64,000 nucleotides of DNA from NCBI GenBank assembly GCA_905181875.1, contig CAJIZH010000002.1, positions 62,001 through 126,000 of the forward strand, read 5' to 3'. Shown piece by piece: positions 30,171-39,178 of the stretch (position 1 is its first letter; the number at the start of each line of letters is the position of its first letter). The translations under genes were made by a program, and so were the position numbers. A model generated the notes under the pieces. That model had not been told where the DNA came from. It was given only the letters and a program-made list of their open reading frames with translations, and did not search any database. Source of the DNA: Flavobacteriales bacterium UBA6770 (GTDB lineage Bacteria > Bacteroidota > Bacteroidia > Flavobacteriales_G > Salibacteraceae).

Positions 30171-31523
30171 TTAGCTTGCCGCAGCAAGTTCTAAGAGTAT
30201 TGTGCATGCAATTGCTGCAACTGTTCCAACGGCGTAGCCCACAACTGCCAATAACACACCTACTGTGGCTAAAGAAGGATGAAACGCCGATGCTACAATC
30301 GGCGCCGAAGCGGCTCCACCAACATTTGCTTGACTTCCAACTGCTAAGAAAAAATAAGGTGCTTTTATCAATTTAGCCACCAGTATCAATAATCCAGCAT
30401 GTATGGTCATCCAAACCAATCCAATGGCAATCAATCCCACGTTATCAAATATCATAGCTAGGTCCATTTTCATTCCAATGGTTGCTACCAAAATGTAGAT
30501 AAATACACTTCCAAACTTACTGGCACCTGCACCTTCATAGTTTTTGGCTTTTGTAAATGATAATAGCACAGCAATTATAGTCGAGATACTAATCATCCAA
30601 AAGAAACTAGAAGAAAGAAAGGTAAACATGTTTCTTGTAGTAATCGATTCTATACCCGCAACCAAGTCACCAAAAAATGGAGCCAAAAAGCCTGACCCAA
30701 TATGTGCAAAGCTGACTGTTCCAAAACCAATTGCGGCAATAATCATCATATCTGTAAGCGTTGGAGTGCGTTTTACACCTTCAGAAAATTTTGACATTTT
30801 CTCTTTCAATTCTTCAATCGAAGAATTATCGGCATTTAACCATTTGTCAATTTTGTCAGATTTTCCAATTCCAATAAGGAGGATAGCCATCCAGATATTA
30901 GCTATAACAATATCCACGAATACCATTCCTCCATACAGTTTTTGATTGTAACCATAAATCTCAAGCATTGCCGTTTGATTTGCACCACCACCAATCCAGC
31001 TTCCTGCAAGGGTTGACAAACCTCTCCAAACTGCATCAGGACCAACCCCTCCAACAGTTTCTGGAGAAACCATAGATATCAAAAGAATGGCTATTGGACC
31101 GCCAATTACAATCCCTAAAGTTCCTGTAAAAAACATGACCAATGCTTTCCAACCTAAATTAAAAACTGCTTTTAAATCAATGCTCAATGTCATGAGTACC
31201 AAAGCTGCTGGTAGTAAATATCGGCTAGCCATAAAGTAAAGCTTACCCCCAGTCATTATTGGCTCACCTTTCGAGTCCAACATTGGTTCCCCTAATTCAT
31301 TGAGTACATTCCATTCCGGAGCTATTATGCCCATTGTGGTGAATACTGCAGGCACCATGTAGGCAATAAATAGACCTGGAACTATTTTATAAAATTTACT
31401 CCAAAATCCAGATTTGATAGACTCACTATAGAAAATGAGGCCTAGAGCCAACATTAGGAGTCCAAAAGCCTGTGTATCCTTTAATAAAAATGGTTCTGCT
31501 ATTATTGAAATTTCTTCACCCAT
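30171..31523 (-). CDS. DUF819 family membrane protein
   Basis: Polytopic; YLLPAALVLMTLSIDLKAV, GTLGIVIGGP, SWIGGGANQTAM, GSQANVGGAASAPIVASAFHPSLATVGVLLAVVGYAVGT. Confidence 0.9.
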   Translation of the reverse strand: MGEEISIIAEPFLLKDTQAFGLLMLALGLIFYSESIKSGFWSKFYKIVPGLFIAYMVPAVFTTMGIIAPEWNVLNELGEPMLDSKGEPIMTGGKLYFMASRYLLPAALVLMTLSIDLKAVFNLGWKALVMFFTGTLGIVIGGPIAILLISMVSPETVGGVGPDAVWRGLSTLAGSWIGGGANQTAMLEIYGYNQKLYGGMVFVDIVIANIWMAILLIGIGKSDKIDKWLNADNSSIEELKEKMSKFSEGVKRTPTLTDMMIIAAIGFGTVSFAHIGSGFLAPFFGDLVAGIESITTRNMFTFLSSSFFWMISISTIIAVLLSFTKAKNYEGAGASKFGSVFIYILVATIGMKMDLAMIFDNVGLIAIGLVWMTIHAGLLILVAKLIKAPYFFLAVGSQANVGGAASAPIVASAFHPSLATVGVLLAVVGYAVGTVAAIACTILLELAAAS

Positions 31524-31840
31524 TGCGAAACTCTAAAGTTTAAAAAATGAAATCGTCCTTAAGCCGTAAAGAAATAAAATTCTAGGGAGAATAGTGCAGT
31601 TGTACACTTCCATTCTTCAACGCTTTGTTAACGTTCGCTGCAACAGATTTTATTGTTGCGCTATTAATGATTTTTAGCTTTATGACTAAATAGGTAATTA
31701 CAAAATGAACATTGAATGTAGAAGAGTATTCCTAACAACGGAATTTAAAGAAAGGCACCTGTCACAAGTAATTCATGCAGCGATGGAAAGCAAAATTACT
31801 AGCTCTTTAGATTAAATATATTTGTGTTTGCTATAAGCCT

Positions 31841-31864
31841 GATATATCTACCGGTAGATATATC
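31841..31864. repeat. 24-bp perfect palindrome GATATATCTACCGGTAGATATATC
   Basis: Self reverse-complementary over all 24 bases, 67 bp upstream of the CDS at 31932. Confidence 0.95.
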
Positions 31865-31931
31865 CAATTGTTTGTGTATAATATCGATTAAGAAAATGCG
31901 TTGACAAACTTTTAACCTAAGATTAGAAAAC

Positions 31932-32300
31932 ATGAAGAAGATTCTAAAATTATCATTTATAGCAATTTGTCTCTTATCACTTACGAACTGTAACAAAGAA
32001 GAAATAGAGAATGTAGTCAGTAAGGTAGACGTAACTATCAATAATTTTGATGACTATGAACTTGATTTAATGTTCTCAGGGGATGAAGAAGGGGCAACTA
32101 TCAAGACTCAAGCGCAACATTTTCAAAAAAGTGAATTGATTAGAGACTCAAGCACAAATTGGAGTGTAGTTTATAAATATGAGCCTCTTCCAAACTATGC
32201 TGGAATGGACTTTGTTGAAATTGAAACTTGCACTGGAGGTGAGTCAACTGGATGTTCCAATGTTGAAATTGTGAGAATTAATTTCACAATAACTAATTGA
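31932..32300 (+). CDS. Small secreted lipoprotein-like hypothetical
   Basis: MKKILKLSFIAICLLSLTNCNKEE: lipobox-like signal peptide. Confidence 0.65.
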   Translation: MKKILKLSFIAICLLSLTNCNKEEIENVVSKVDVTINNFDDYELDLMFSGDEEGATIKTQAQHFQKSELIRDSSTNWSVVYKYEPLPNYAGMDFVEIETCTGGESTGCSNVEIVRINFTITN

Positions 32301-32322
32301 AAACTACACAAAACAAAACCTA

Positions 32323-32354
32323 TACGCAATACCCTTCGGGATACTGCGCATAGC
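32323..32354. repeat. Hairpin repeat copy 1 (core ACCCTTCGGGATACTG)
   Basis: CTATACGCA...TGCGCATAG arms (one mismatch) around a CCTTCGGG tetraloop-like core. The 16-bp core is identical at 39082. Confidence 0.7.
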
Positions 32355-32383
32355 CAAACCGCAGCGTACGTAGGCAATTAAAA

Positions 32384-33265
32384 ATGAACACCGTTAAAAC
32401 ATATCAAAAAGTTAATTCTTCAAATGAAAATGTAAGTTTTGGAATTGCCAAAATGGAGGATGTTTTTATTAGAGGAAGTGGAAAAGTTGATGAGCCCCAC
32501 AGACACGATTTTTTCACGGTATTAGTGGTCAATAAAGCTAAAGGGATACATAAAATTGATTTTAACGCCTATGATTTGGGTAATAATCAAATTTATTTTG
32601 TGTCTCCCGGTCAAGTACACCAAGTAATTGAGGAGGAGCCTAGCATAGGTTATGCTATGACATTTTCCTCACAATTCTTAATTGAGAATTCTATTCAATT
32701 GTCGTTTATTGAGGGGCTCAATCTTTTTCATGATTACGGACAAAGCCCACCCTTATCACCCAATAATGAGCAGTTTAAGAAGTTAGATACCTATGCTAGT
32801 GAAGTACTAAACTTATTCAATAACTCATCAAAAATGAAAGAACTCTCAATTGGTTCTTTTTTAAAATTATTTTTAATTGAGTGCAACAATCTATCTTCTA
32901 TTAACCCGGTAGAATCAAATTCTGACACCACAGAAAATTACATTATCACTGAGTTTAAGAAACAAGTCAATGAATCTTATAAAACGGAACATTCGATAAG
33001 CTATTATGCAAATCAATTACATGTTACACCAGATCATTTAAACCGAATAATTAAAAGTACGATTGGTAAAACAGCAAAAGAATACATTCAATCCAGAATT
33101 ATAACTGAAGCCAAAAGACTTTTGTATTTCTCAAAGCTCTCTAATAAAGAAATTGGATTTGAACTAAGTTTTAACGAACCAGCAAACTTCAGTGCATTTT
33201 TTAAAAAATGCACTGGTTTATCTCCTTCAAATTTCCAAAAAAAAGAGGTTTTACCTTCGGAATAA
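32384..33265 (+). CDS. AraC-family transcriptional regulator
   Basis: Cupin-like N-terminus; C-terminal HTH: ISYYANQLHVTPDHLNRIIKSTIGKTAKEYIQSRIITEAKRLLYFSKLSNKEIGFELSFNEPANFSAFFKKCTGLSPSNFQ. Confidence 0.95.
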   Translation: MNTVKTYQKVNSSNENVSFGIAKMEDVFIRGSGKVDEPHRHDFFTVLVVNKAKGIHKIDFNAYDLGNNQIYFVSPGQVHQVIEEEPSIGYAMTFSSQFLIENSIQLSFIEGLNLFHDYGQSPPLSPNNEQFKKLDTYASEVLNLFNNSSKMKELSIGSFLKLFLIECNNLSSINPVESNSDTTENYIITEFKKQVNESYKTEHSISYYANQLHVTPDHLNRIIKSTIGKTAKEYIQSRIITEAKRLLYFSKLSNKEIGFELSFNEPANFSAFFKKCTGLSPSNFQKKEVLPSE

Positions 33266-33359
33266 ACCCATATCGGATTTTCATAAGTTAATCCCGATTT
33301 CTTATATCCCCCACCTGTTTATGTTGTGAGAGATTCGTACTGTAATAAAAAACAAGTTT

Positions 33360-34238
33360 ATGGACCGCAAAGATTTTATCACAAAGTCAATTTTAGCCAG
33401 TGCAATTGGAGCTATAGCTCCTCATTTATTGATCGCAGCTAATGTTAAACAAGCAGAATCGACTTATGATAAGTTGATTAAAAAAGTAGGTTTTAATCAT
33501 TTACCTAATAAAGAATATAAAACTATGAATACTGTAATTCACAAAGCAGAAACAAGAGGAAATGCGAATCACGGTTGGTTAAACTCGAACCATACCTTCA
33601 GTTTTGCTAATTACCACAATCCTGAAAGAATGAATTTCGGCGTACTTCGAGTCTTAAATGACGATAGAGTGCAAGCAGGTATGGGATTTGGAACGCACCC
33701 TCACGACAATATGGAAATTATCTCTATTCCACTAGAAGGTGATTTGGAGCATAAAGACAGTATAGGAAATGTCGCAGTAATCAAAGAAGGAGACGTTCAA
33801 GTATTAAGTGCAGGAACTGGTATAACACATTCCGAATACAATAAAAATAAAGACAAAGAAGTGAAATTTCTTCAAATTTGGGTATTTCCGAAAGAGAAAA
33901 ACGTAAGCCCACGTTATGATCAGATTTCGATAAGAGATATAGAAAAGGAAAACAAATTTTACCAAGTACTCTCTCCTAGTAAAGAAGACCAAGGTGTATG
34001 GATAAATCAAGATGCATGGTTTAACCTTGGAAAGTTCACAAAAGGAAGTAGAGATCAATATAAAATTCAAAAACCTGGAAATGGGGTTTATGTTTTTGTA
34101 CTAGAAGGAGACGTTGAAATAAACGGGGAGCAACTTTCGCTGAGAGATGGAATGGGCATCTGGGACGCTGAAAGCATAAATTTAATGGCCAATAGCGATG
34201 CTCGTGTATTATTAATGGATGTACCAATGAACTTATAA
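33360..34238 (+). CDS. Pirin family protein with N-terminal leader
   Basis: NHGWLNSNHTFSFANYHNPERMNFGVLRVLNDDRVQAGMGFGTHPHDNMEIISIPLEGDLEHKDS...VQVLSAGTGITHSEYN; ~55-aa extension upstream of the canonical start. Confidence 0.93.
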   Translation: MDRKDFITKSILASAIGAIAPHLLIAANVKQAESTYDKLIKKVGFNHLPNKEYKTMNTVIHKAETRGNANHGWLNSNHTFSFANYHNPERMNFGVLRVLNDDRVQAGMGFGTHPHDNMEIISIPLEGDLEHKDSIGNVAVIKEGDVQVLSAGTGITHSEYNKNKDKEVKFLQIWVFPKEKNVSPRYDQISIRDIEKENKFYQVLSPSKEDQGVWINQDAWFNLGKFTKGSRDQYKIQKPGNGVYVFVLEGDVEINGEQLSLRDGMGIWDAESINLMANSDARVLLMDVPMNL

Positions 34239-34254
34239 ACTCAAAAAATAAATA

Positions 34255-34884
34255 ATGGAATTGATAGAAAATTTAAAATGGAGATATGCCACTAAGCAGT
34301 ATGACATTTCAAAAAAAGTAAAAGACACAGACCTAGAAAAAATAAAAGAAGCCATTCAACTGTCTGCGTCTTCTTATGGACTGCAGTTATTCAAAGTATT
34401 GAATATAGAAAACAAGTCTATCAGGGAAAAACTGAAACCAGCATCTTGGGGACAATCTCCAATAACTGATGCATCGCACCTTTTGGTATTCTGCAATTAC
34501 ACTGATACACAAGAAAAGCACATAGATGATTTCCTCAATTTAAAAGCTGAAGTACAAGGGTTAGAAATATCTGATTTAAAAGGATATGGAGACTTCATGA
34601 AGTCTAAAATGAAGGAAAAAAGCAGCGACGAAATAAGTAATTGGACGTCCAAGCAAACCTATTTGGCCCTGGCTAATGCTTTAAATGCTTGTGCGGAATT
34701 AAAAATTGACAGTACTCCCATCGAGGGCTTTGAACAGGATAAATACAATGAAATCTTAGGACTCAATGAAAAAGGTTTAGCAGCAAGTGTAGTTGTTGCA
34801 ATTGGTTATCGGAGCAACGATGATAACACCCAAAACGCTAAAAAAGTTAGAAAGCCATTAGCAGTTCTCTTTGAGGAAATCTAA
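34255..34884 (+). CDS. NAD(P)H-dependent nitroreductase family oxidoreductase
   Basis: WRYATKQYD, SASSYGLQLFKV, KQTYLALANALNACAELKIDSTPIEGFE...GLNEKGLAASVVVAIGYRS. Confidence 0.93.
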   Translation: MELIENLKWRYATKQYDISKKVKDTDLEKIKEAIQLSASSYGLQLFKVLNIENKSIREKLKPASWGQSPITDASHLLVFCNYTDTQEKHIDDFLNLKAEVQGLEISDLKGYGDFMKSKMKEKSSDEISNWTSKQTYLALANALNACAELKIDSTPIEGFEQDKYNEILGLNEKGLAASVVVAIGYRSNDDNTQNAKKVRKPLAVLFEEI

Positions 34885-35180
34885 GTTCTACTAATAAATA
34901 ACTACTATGAGGAGTATAAGTAGTTGCACCCTCGTCACAAGTTGATTTACTATCCTATATAGTTGGAACTAGACTTAGTTATAAATTTACGGATTCAAAA
35001 GAGTAGCCACTTTTTAATTTAAATACCTACTTAAGAGTAGAAAAATTATTGAATGTAAGCTGTCGAGGTTATTTAAATCGGCAAAGGTGCTTACTGATGA
35101 ACAAGAAATGAAGTTATGGAAATGATGGAAATCACTTACAGACAAGACAGCATAATTCTGTTCTTTGGTATAATTTACTT

Positions 35181-36806
35181 ATGAAAAACACACTATTCGT
35201 ATTACTATTTCTCCTTTTCACAAGTACACCAGCATCCTATGCTCAGATTAGTATCGATTCTTTAAGAGTTGTCTGGGAGGATGAAACTCAAACTGACTCT
35301 GCACGATTTGATGCGTTAAGAAAATACACTAAGGTAAATAGCCCCGTGCAGCCAGATTCAACATTAATTCATTTGGATTATTACTATCAGCTCGCTAAAA
35401 AGAAAGGTGCCAATCGCCATGTTTATCGGGCATTAAATCAAAAAGCAAATATTTATAGAAATAAAGGTGAACTTGAAAAAGCTTTGAACCTTTATAAGGA
35501 AGCTGAAGTTGTCGCAAAACAACTAGAGAATCGCGAATTACAGGCTATTATAACTGGAAATATTGGTAATGTATTTCTTTTTCAACAACAATATTTGGAA
35601 GCTAATAGAAGGTATACTACCGCTTTAAAGTTTTATCAAGAGCAACAAAATAAAGAAGGCGAAGCGCGTATATTATCAGCGTTAGGAAGTGTCTATCTAG
35701 AAATTGGCAATTACGATTTAGGTTTAGAATATTATCAAAAGTCTTCAATCATCTACAAAGAAATTAAAGCAGTTGAATCAGCTATAGCTGTTGTTGAGAT
35801 GAATATAGGTTTGTTGCAGTTTAGGATTAAAGCCTACAGTGAAGCTAAATCATCTTTCGAAAAAGCGCTTGACTTGCTCCAAGTTGATAACAATAAATTT
35901 CTTACTGCCGGTTGCTACTCCCTTTTAGCCAAAATACACCTTGAGTTAAATCAATTAGAAGAAGCAAATGTTTATGCAAAAAAAAACCTATACCTAAATA
36001 AAGAATTGGATATTGAAAGTGGCATATTGGAGTCCGAAATTATTATTGCTCAAATCACTTATAAAATCAATATAGACAGTGCAACTAAAAAAGGAAAATT
36101 AATTCTAACTCACCTTCCGAAAAAAACATCAAAAGAATTAAAAAAAGAACTGTATGAGTTGCTCTACATGTGTTATAAATCTCAAAATAATTTAGGATTA
36201 TCACTTAAAATGCATGAAAATTTTACACTCTATCAAGACAGTATTCAAATTGAAAAAAATAGTTACGCTGTTATCAGAGAAACTGTTAAAACAGATTATG
36301 AGCTAAGAATAGCTGAGAACAAATTAGAAAGCCAAAAAAGAAAAGCAGAGCTTGAGGTTAGACAACTCAAAAGAACATTTGGTATTATTTCAATTTCCGC
36401 AATTATTATTTCACTACTTATCTTCTTCCTCTTCTCCATGAGTAGAAAGAATAAAAAAAGAAGAAACCAATTACTTGACGAAATAAAAAAACTAAAGAGA
36501 AATACTAACAACGAATTAGTTTTAGACTCTAATAAGTTTGATTTATCGCGAGAAAAAATAGAATCAAAATTAGATCGAAAATTAAATGAAACAGATTGGA
36601 AAGTCTTAAATTTATTGCTCGATGATCCTTCAATAACGAATAAAGAAATAGCCGAAAAAGCTTTTTTGAGTTTAGATGGAATAGGGTCAACCCTGCGAAG
36701 AATGTATGAATACTTCGAAATAAAAGAATCCAAATACAAAAAAATACTATTACTGCTGGAAGCCATTAAGGTTTCTAATGTCCCCGCCCCGAACTCGGAT
36801 ATTTAA
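35181..36806 (+). CDS. TPR sensor-regulator with TM helix and LuxR-like HTH C-terminus
   Basis: Signal peptide; repeated TPRs; TM (FGIISISAIIISLLIFFLFSM); C-terminal LLLDDPSITNKEIAEKAFLSLDGIGSTLRRMYEYFEI. Confidence 0.85.
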   Translation: MKNTLFVLLFLLFTSTPASYAQISIDSLRVVWEDETQTDSARFDALRKYTKVNSPVQPDSTLIHLDYYYQLAKKKGANRHVYRALNQKANIYRNKGELEKALNLYKEAEVVAKQLENRELQAIITGNIGNVFLFQQQYLEANRRYTTALKFYQEQQNKEGEARILSALGSVYLEIGNYDLGLEYYQKSSIIYKEIKAVESAIAVVEMNIGLLQFRIKAYSEAKSSFEKALDLLQVDNNKFLTAGCYSLLAKIHLELNQLEEANVYAKKNLYLNKELDIESGILESEIIIAQITYKINIDSATKKGKLILTHLPKKTSKELKKELYELLYMCYKSQNNLGLSLKMHENFTLYQDSIQIEKNSYAVIRETVKTDYELRIAENKLESQKRKAELEVRQLKRTFGIISISAIIISLLIFFLFSMSRKNKKRRNQLLDEIKKLKRNTNNELVLDSNKFDLSREKIESKLDRKLNETDWKVLNLLLDDPSITNKEIAEKAFLSLDGIGSTLRRMYEYFEIKESKYKKILLLLEAIKVSNVPAPNSDI

Positions 36807-36917
36807 AATTCACTTATAAGGGTAATTACTGCGTTTTCACGGTTAGGCGTGAAGGTCTTCTGCCCTTTTATCACCATTTTCGCAGTTAAATTAAAAAATA
36901 AAATAGCTAATTCTAAG

Positions 36918-39044
36918 ATGAACAAAATGACATATTTAAAAGCTCTTTTCTCCATAATTGCAGTGTTTTCATTACTAACAACACACGCTCAAGTATGGAT
37001 TCCCCACCAAAGCCCACAAAAAATTAATGATCTGGTTGATAATGGCAGTGAATTGATTTTGGCAACAGATAATGGTCTTGTTGTTATGGATAAAACTACG
37101 CTTGAAAAGACCACTTTCACTAACCGAAATTCTAAACTTGCTAATAATCACATCAGCTCAATAACCGAAGCACCAAATGGCGATATTTATTTGAGCATGG
37201 TCCAAACTATTGGAATATTTGATGGTTCAGATGTAATAGATGTGCAAGTTCCTGCATCTGTAAAAGTCAATATTAATACACTTGAATTTTTGGATGTAGA
37301 AGTAGCTTCAAATGGCGATTTATGGATCGGGACTTCGGAAGGGATCATACGAAGACAAGGTCAGAATTGGACAAAATATGATAAGACTGAGCTTGGAGCA
37401 TTTTTTAGAGTGTGGGATATTGAAATTGATAGCGATGGTGATGTCTTTGCAGGTGCTCAAAACGGTGTTCATAAATTCGAAAAAGGTTCTTGGTCTAATA
37501 TTTCAAAAAACGATTCACTCCAAGGTTACCGCAATGCAGAACTGTTTTTTAGCAAGTCAGGGGATTTATTTTTTGGTGGTGACTTAACTAAAACTGCCCG
37601 GTATGATGGAAGTAATTGGGAAGTATACAATCAAACAAGCGGAAGTGATCGTGTGCAGTTTGTGGAAGATAAAGACAGCAACATTTTCATGAATTATGAA
37701 TCTAAAATTTTTCAATTACAAAACAGTACTTGGAAACCCTACACCGATGCACAAACAGTGGCAGTGGATCTTAACGTTTTTGATGATTCTTACTACTACA
37801 TAGATGCTCAAAACCAACGTTGGTTTTGCAACAATATCTATCTATCTGTAAATGATAAGGGTACTATTCGATCAACAAGTATTTCCTCAAACACCATAGA
37901 GGTTAACAACATTACTGGATTGCACAAGGGCAGCAATGGACAACTGTTTTTTACAATGGGTAGAACAACAACATGGTCTATTGCCGCAGTTGACCCAAAA
38001 GGTAATTGGTCTTCTCTTGAATTGCCAGACAGTCTCAATTGGAGATTCGGGATAAATGACATTCTTTTTATAGCAGATGATGATATATGGTTAACTTCAT
38101 ATGAAGGGCTAACTCATTATGATGGTAAAAAATGGTCAACGAATAAATTGGTGATTGGTGGTCAGCAGATGGTTTCAGATTCACAAGGGAAAATCTATGT
38201 GTTAGCTTCGAAACGTATGTATATTGTTGAGAATGGTATTGTTTCAGAGTTTGATACAACTAATTCACCAATATCTAATTTAGAAGCAACTTCGGGCCTT
38301 GGTATTGATGCTAATAATAACTTGTGGATTGCATCTTTCAGTTGGAGTGGAGACGCTTCTATACAAAAAGTAGATACCAAAGGAAATTGGACAACTTTTG
38401 ACCAGACAAATCATCCCGTCTTAGATCAACCACAAGGAGCATTTCATTTTGATAAAAATGGAAATGTTTGGATACCAGCAAAAATCGGCGCAATTAAATA
38501 TGATGGTGAAAATTTCACGAATCCGATAAAGGAAAACATAAGTAATATAAATAATTACCGCGCAAAATCAATTGAAAGCGACTCAGAAGGAAGAATGTAT
38601 TTTGCACATCAATACGGGGTAACTACATTGCTTGACAGTGTTTGGGGAGAGTTGCTCATCGATGATGTCCCAAATAGAAAAACATCTGCTAGTACAATTA
38701 TCAAATTTGACGACGCTGGAATCTTATGGTGGGCAAGTAACTTCTCCGGATTATACTCTTATAAACCAGAAACACCTGCTACCCCTACTGCTATATTCAA
38801 TAGAGATGAGATGGTTTCCATTTTCTCAATTTACCCTAACCCTTCCAATGGGTATATTAATATTGAAATGGACTCAAAGTCACAAAAGGATATAGAGATC
38901 TTTGATTTGACAGGAAGAATTGTTTTAAGTGAAAGTTTATCTGAATCAAAATGGGAAGTCTATTTAAACGAAGTACCCGGAATCTACCTAGTGCGTTTAA
39001 CAATCGATAATAGTGTATATACAAGGAAAATTCAATTGAAGTAA
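36918..39044 (+). CDS. Secreted beta-propeller (two-component-propeller-like) protein with T9SS type A sorting domain
   Basis: Repeated W-G-I/F-G...G-blades (NGDLWIGTSEGIIRRQGQNWTKY, NNLWIASF); C-terminal FSIYPNPSNGYINIEMDSKSQKDIEIFDLTGRIV...VYTRKIQLK. ORF track start 36849. Confidence 0.88.
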   Translation: MNKMTYLKALFSIIAVFSLLTTHAQVWIPHQSPQKINDLVDNGSELILATDNGLVVMDKTTLEKTTFTNRNSKLANNHISSITEAPNGDIYLSMVQTIGIFDGSDVIDVQVPASVKVNINTLEFLDVEVASNGDLWIGTSEGIIRRQGQNWTKYDKTELGAFFRVWDIEIDSDGDVFAGAQNGVHKFEKGSWSNISKNDSLQGYRNAELFFSKSGDLFFGGDLTKTARYDGSNWEVYNQTSGSDRVQFVEDKDSNIFMNYESKIFQLQNSTWKPYTDAQTVAVDLNVFDDSYYYIDAQNQRWFCNNIYLSVNDKGTIRSTSISSNTIEVNNITGLHKGSNGQLFFTMGRTTTWSIAAVDPKGNWSSLELPDSLNWRFGINDILFIADDDIWLTSYEGLTHYDGKKWSTNKLVIGGQQMVSDSQGKIYVLASKRMYIVENGIVSEFDTTNSPISNLEATSGLGIDANNNLWIASFSWSGDASIQKVDTKGNWTTFDQTNHPVLDQPQGAFHFDKNGNVWIPAKIGAIKYDGENFTNPIKENISNINNYRAKSIESDSEGRMYFAHQYGVTTLLDSVWGELLIDDVPNRKTSASTIIKFDDAGILWWASNFSGLYSYKPETPATPTAIFNRDEMVSIFSIYPNPSNGYINIEMDSKSQKDIEIFDLTGRIVLSESLSESKWEVYLNEVPGIYLVRLTIDNSVYTRKIQLK

Positions 39045-39076
39045 TGCAATATATTCGCTAACAATGTGTATGATGC

Positions 39077-39106
39077 ATGGCACCCTTCGGGATACTGAGG
39101 TACCAT
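39077..39106. repeat. Hairpin repeat copy 2 (core ACCCTTCGGGATACTG)
   Basis: ATGGCACC...GGTACCAT arms (one mismatch) around the same core as copy 1, directly after the 39044 stop. Confidence 0.65.
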
Positions 39107-39178
39107 AGACTTAAGGTTGTGCTCAATATATCACTCCTGAAATAGTTAGGTTTAATTTTTAAACCTTGATATACTGAA

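Noticed and set aside
30544-30945. 133-aa plus-strand ORF
   Set aside because: Antisense to DUF819; composition reflects the complementary TM codons.
36296-36766. 156-aa minus-strand Ser/Phe-rich ORF
   Set aside because: Antisense to the TPR-HTH gene; low complexity arises from complementary Lys/Glu codons.
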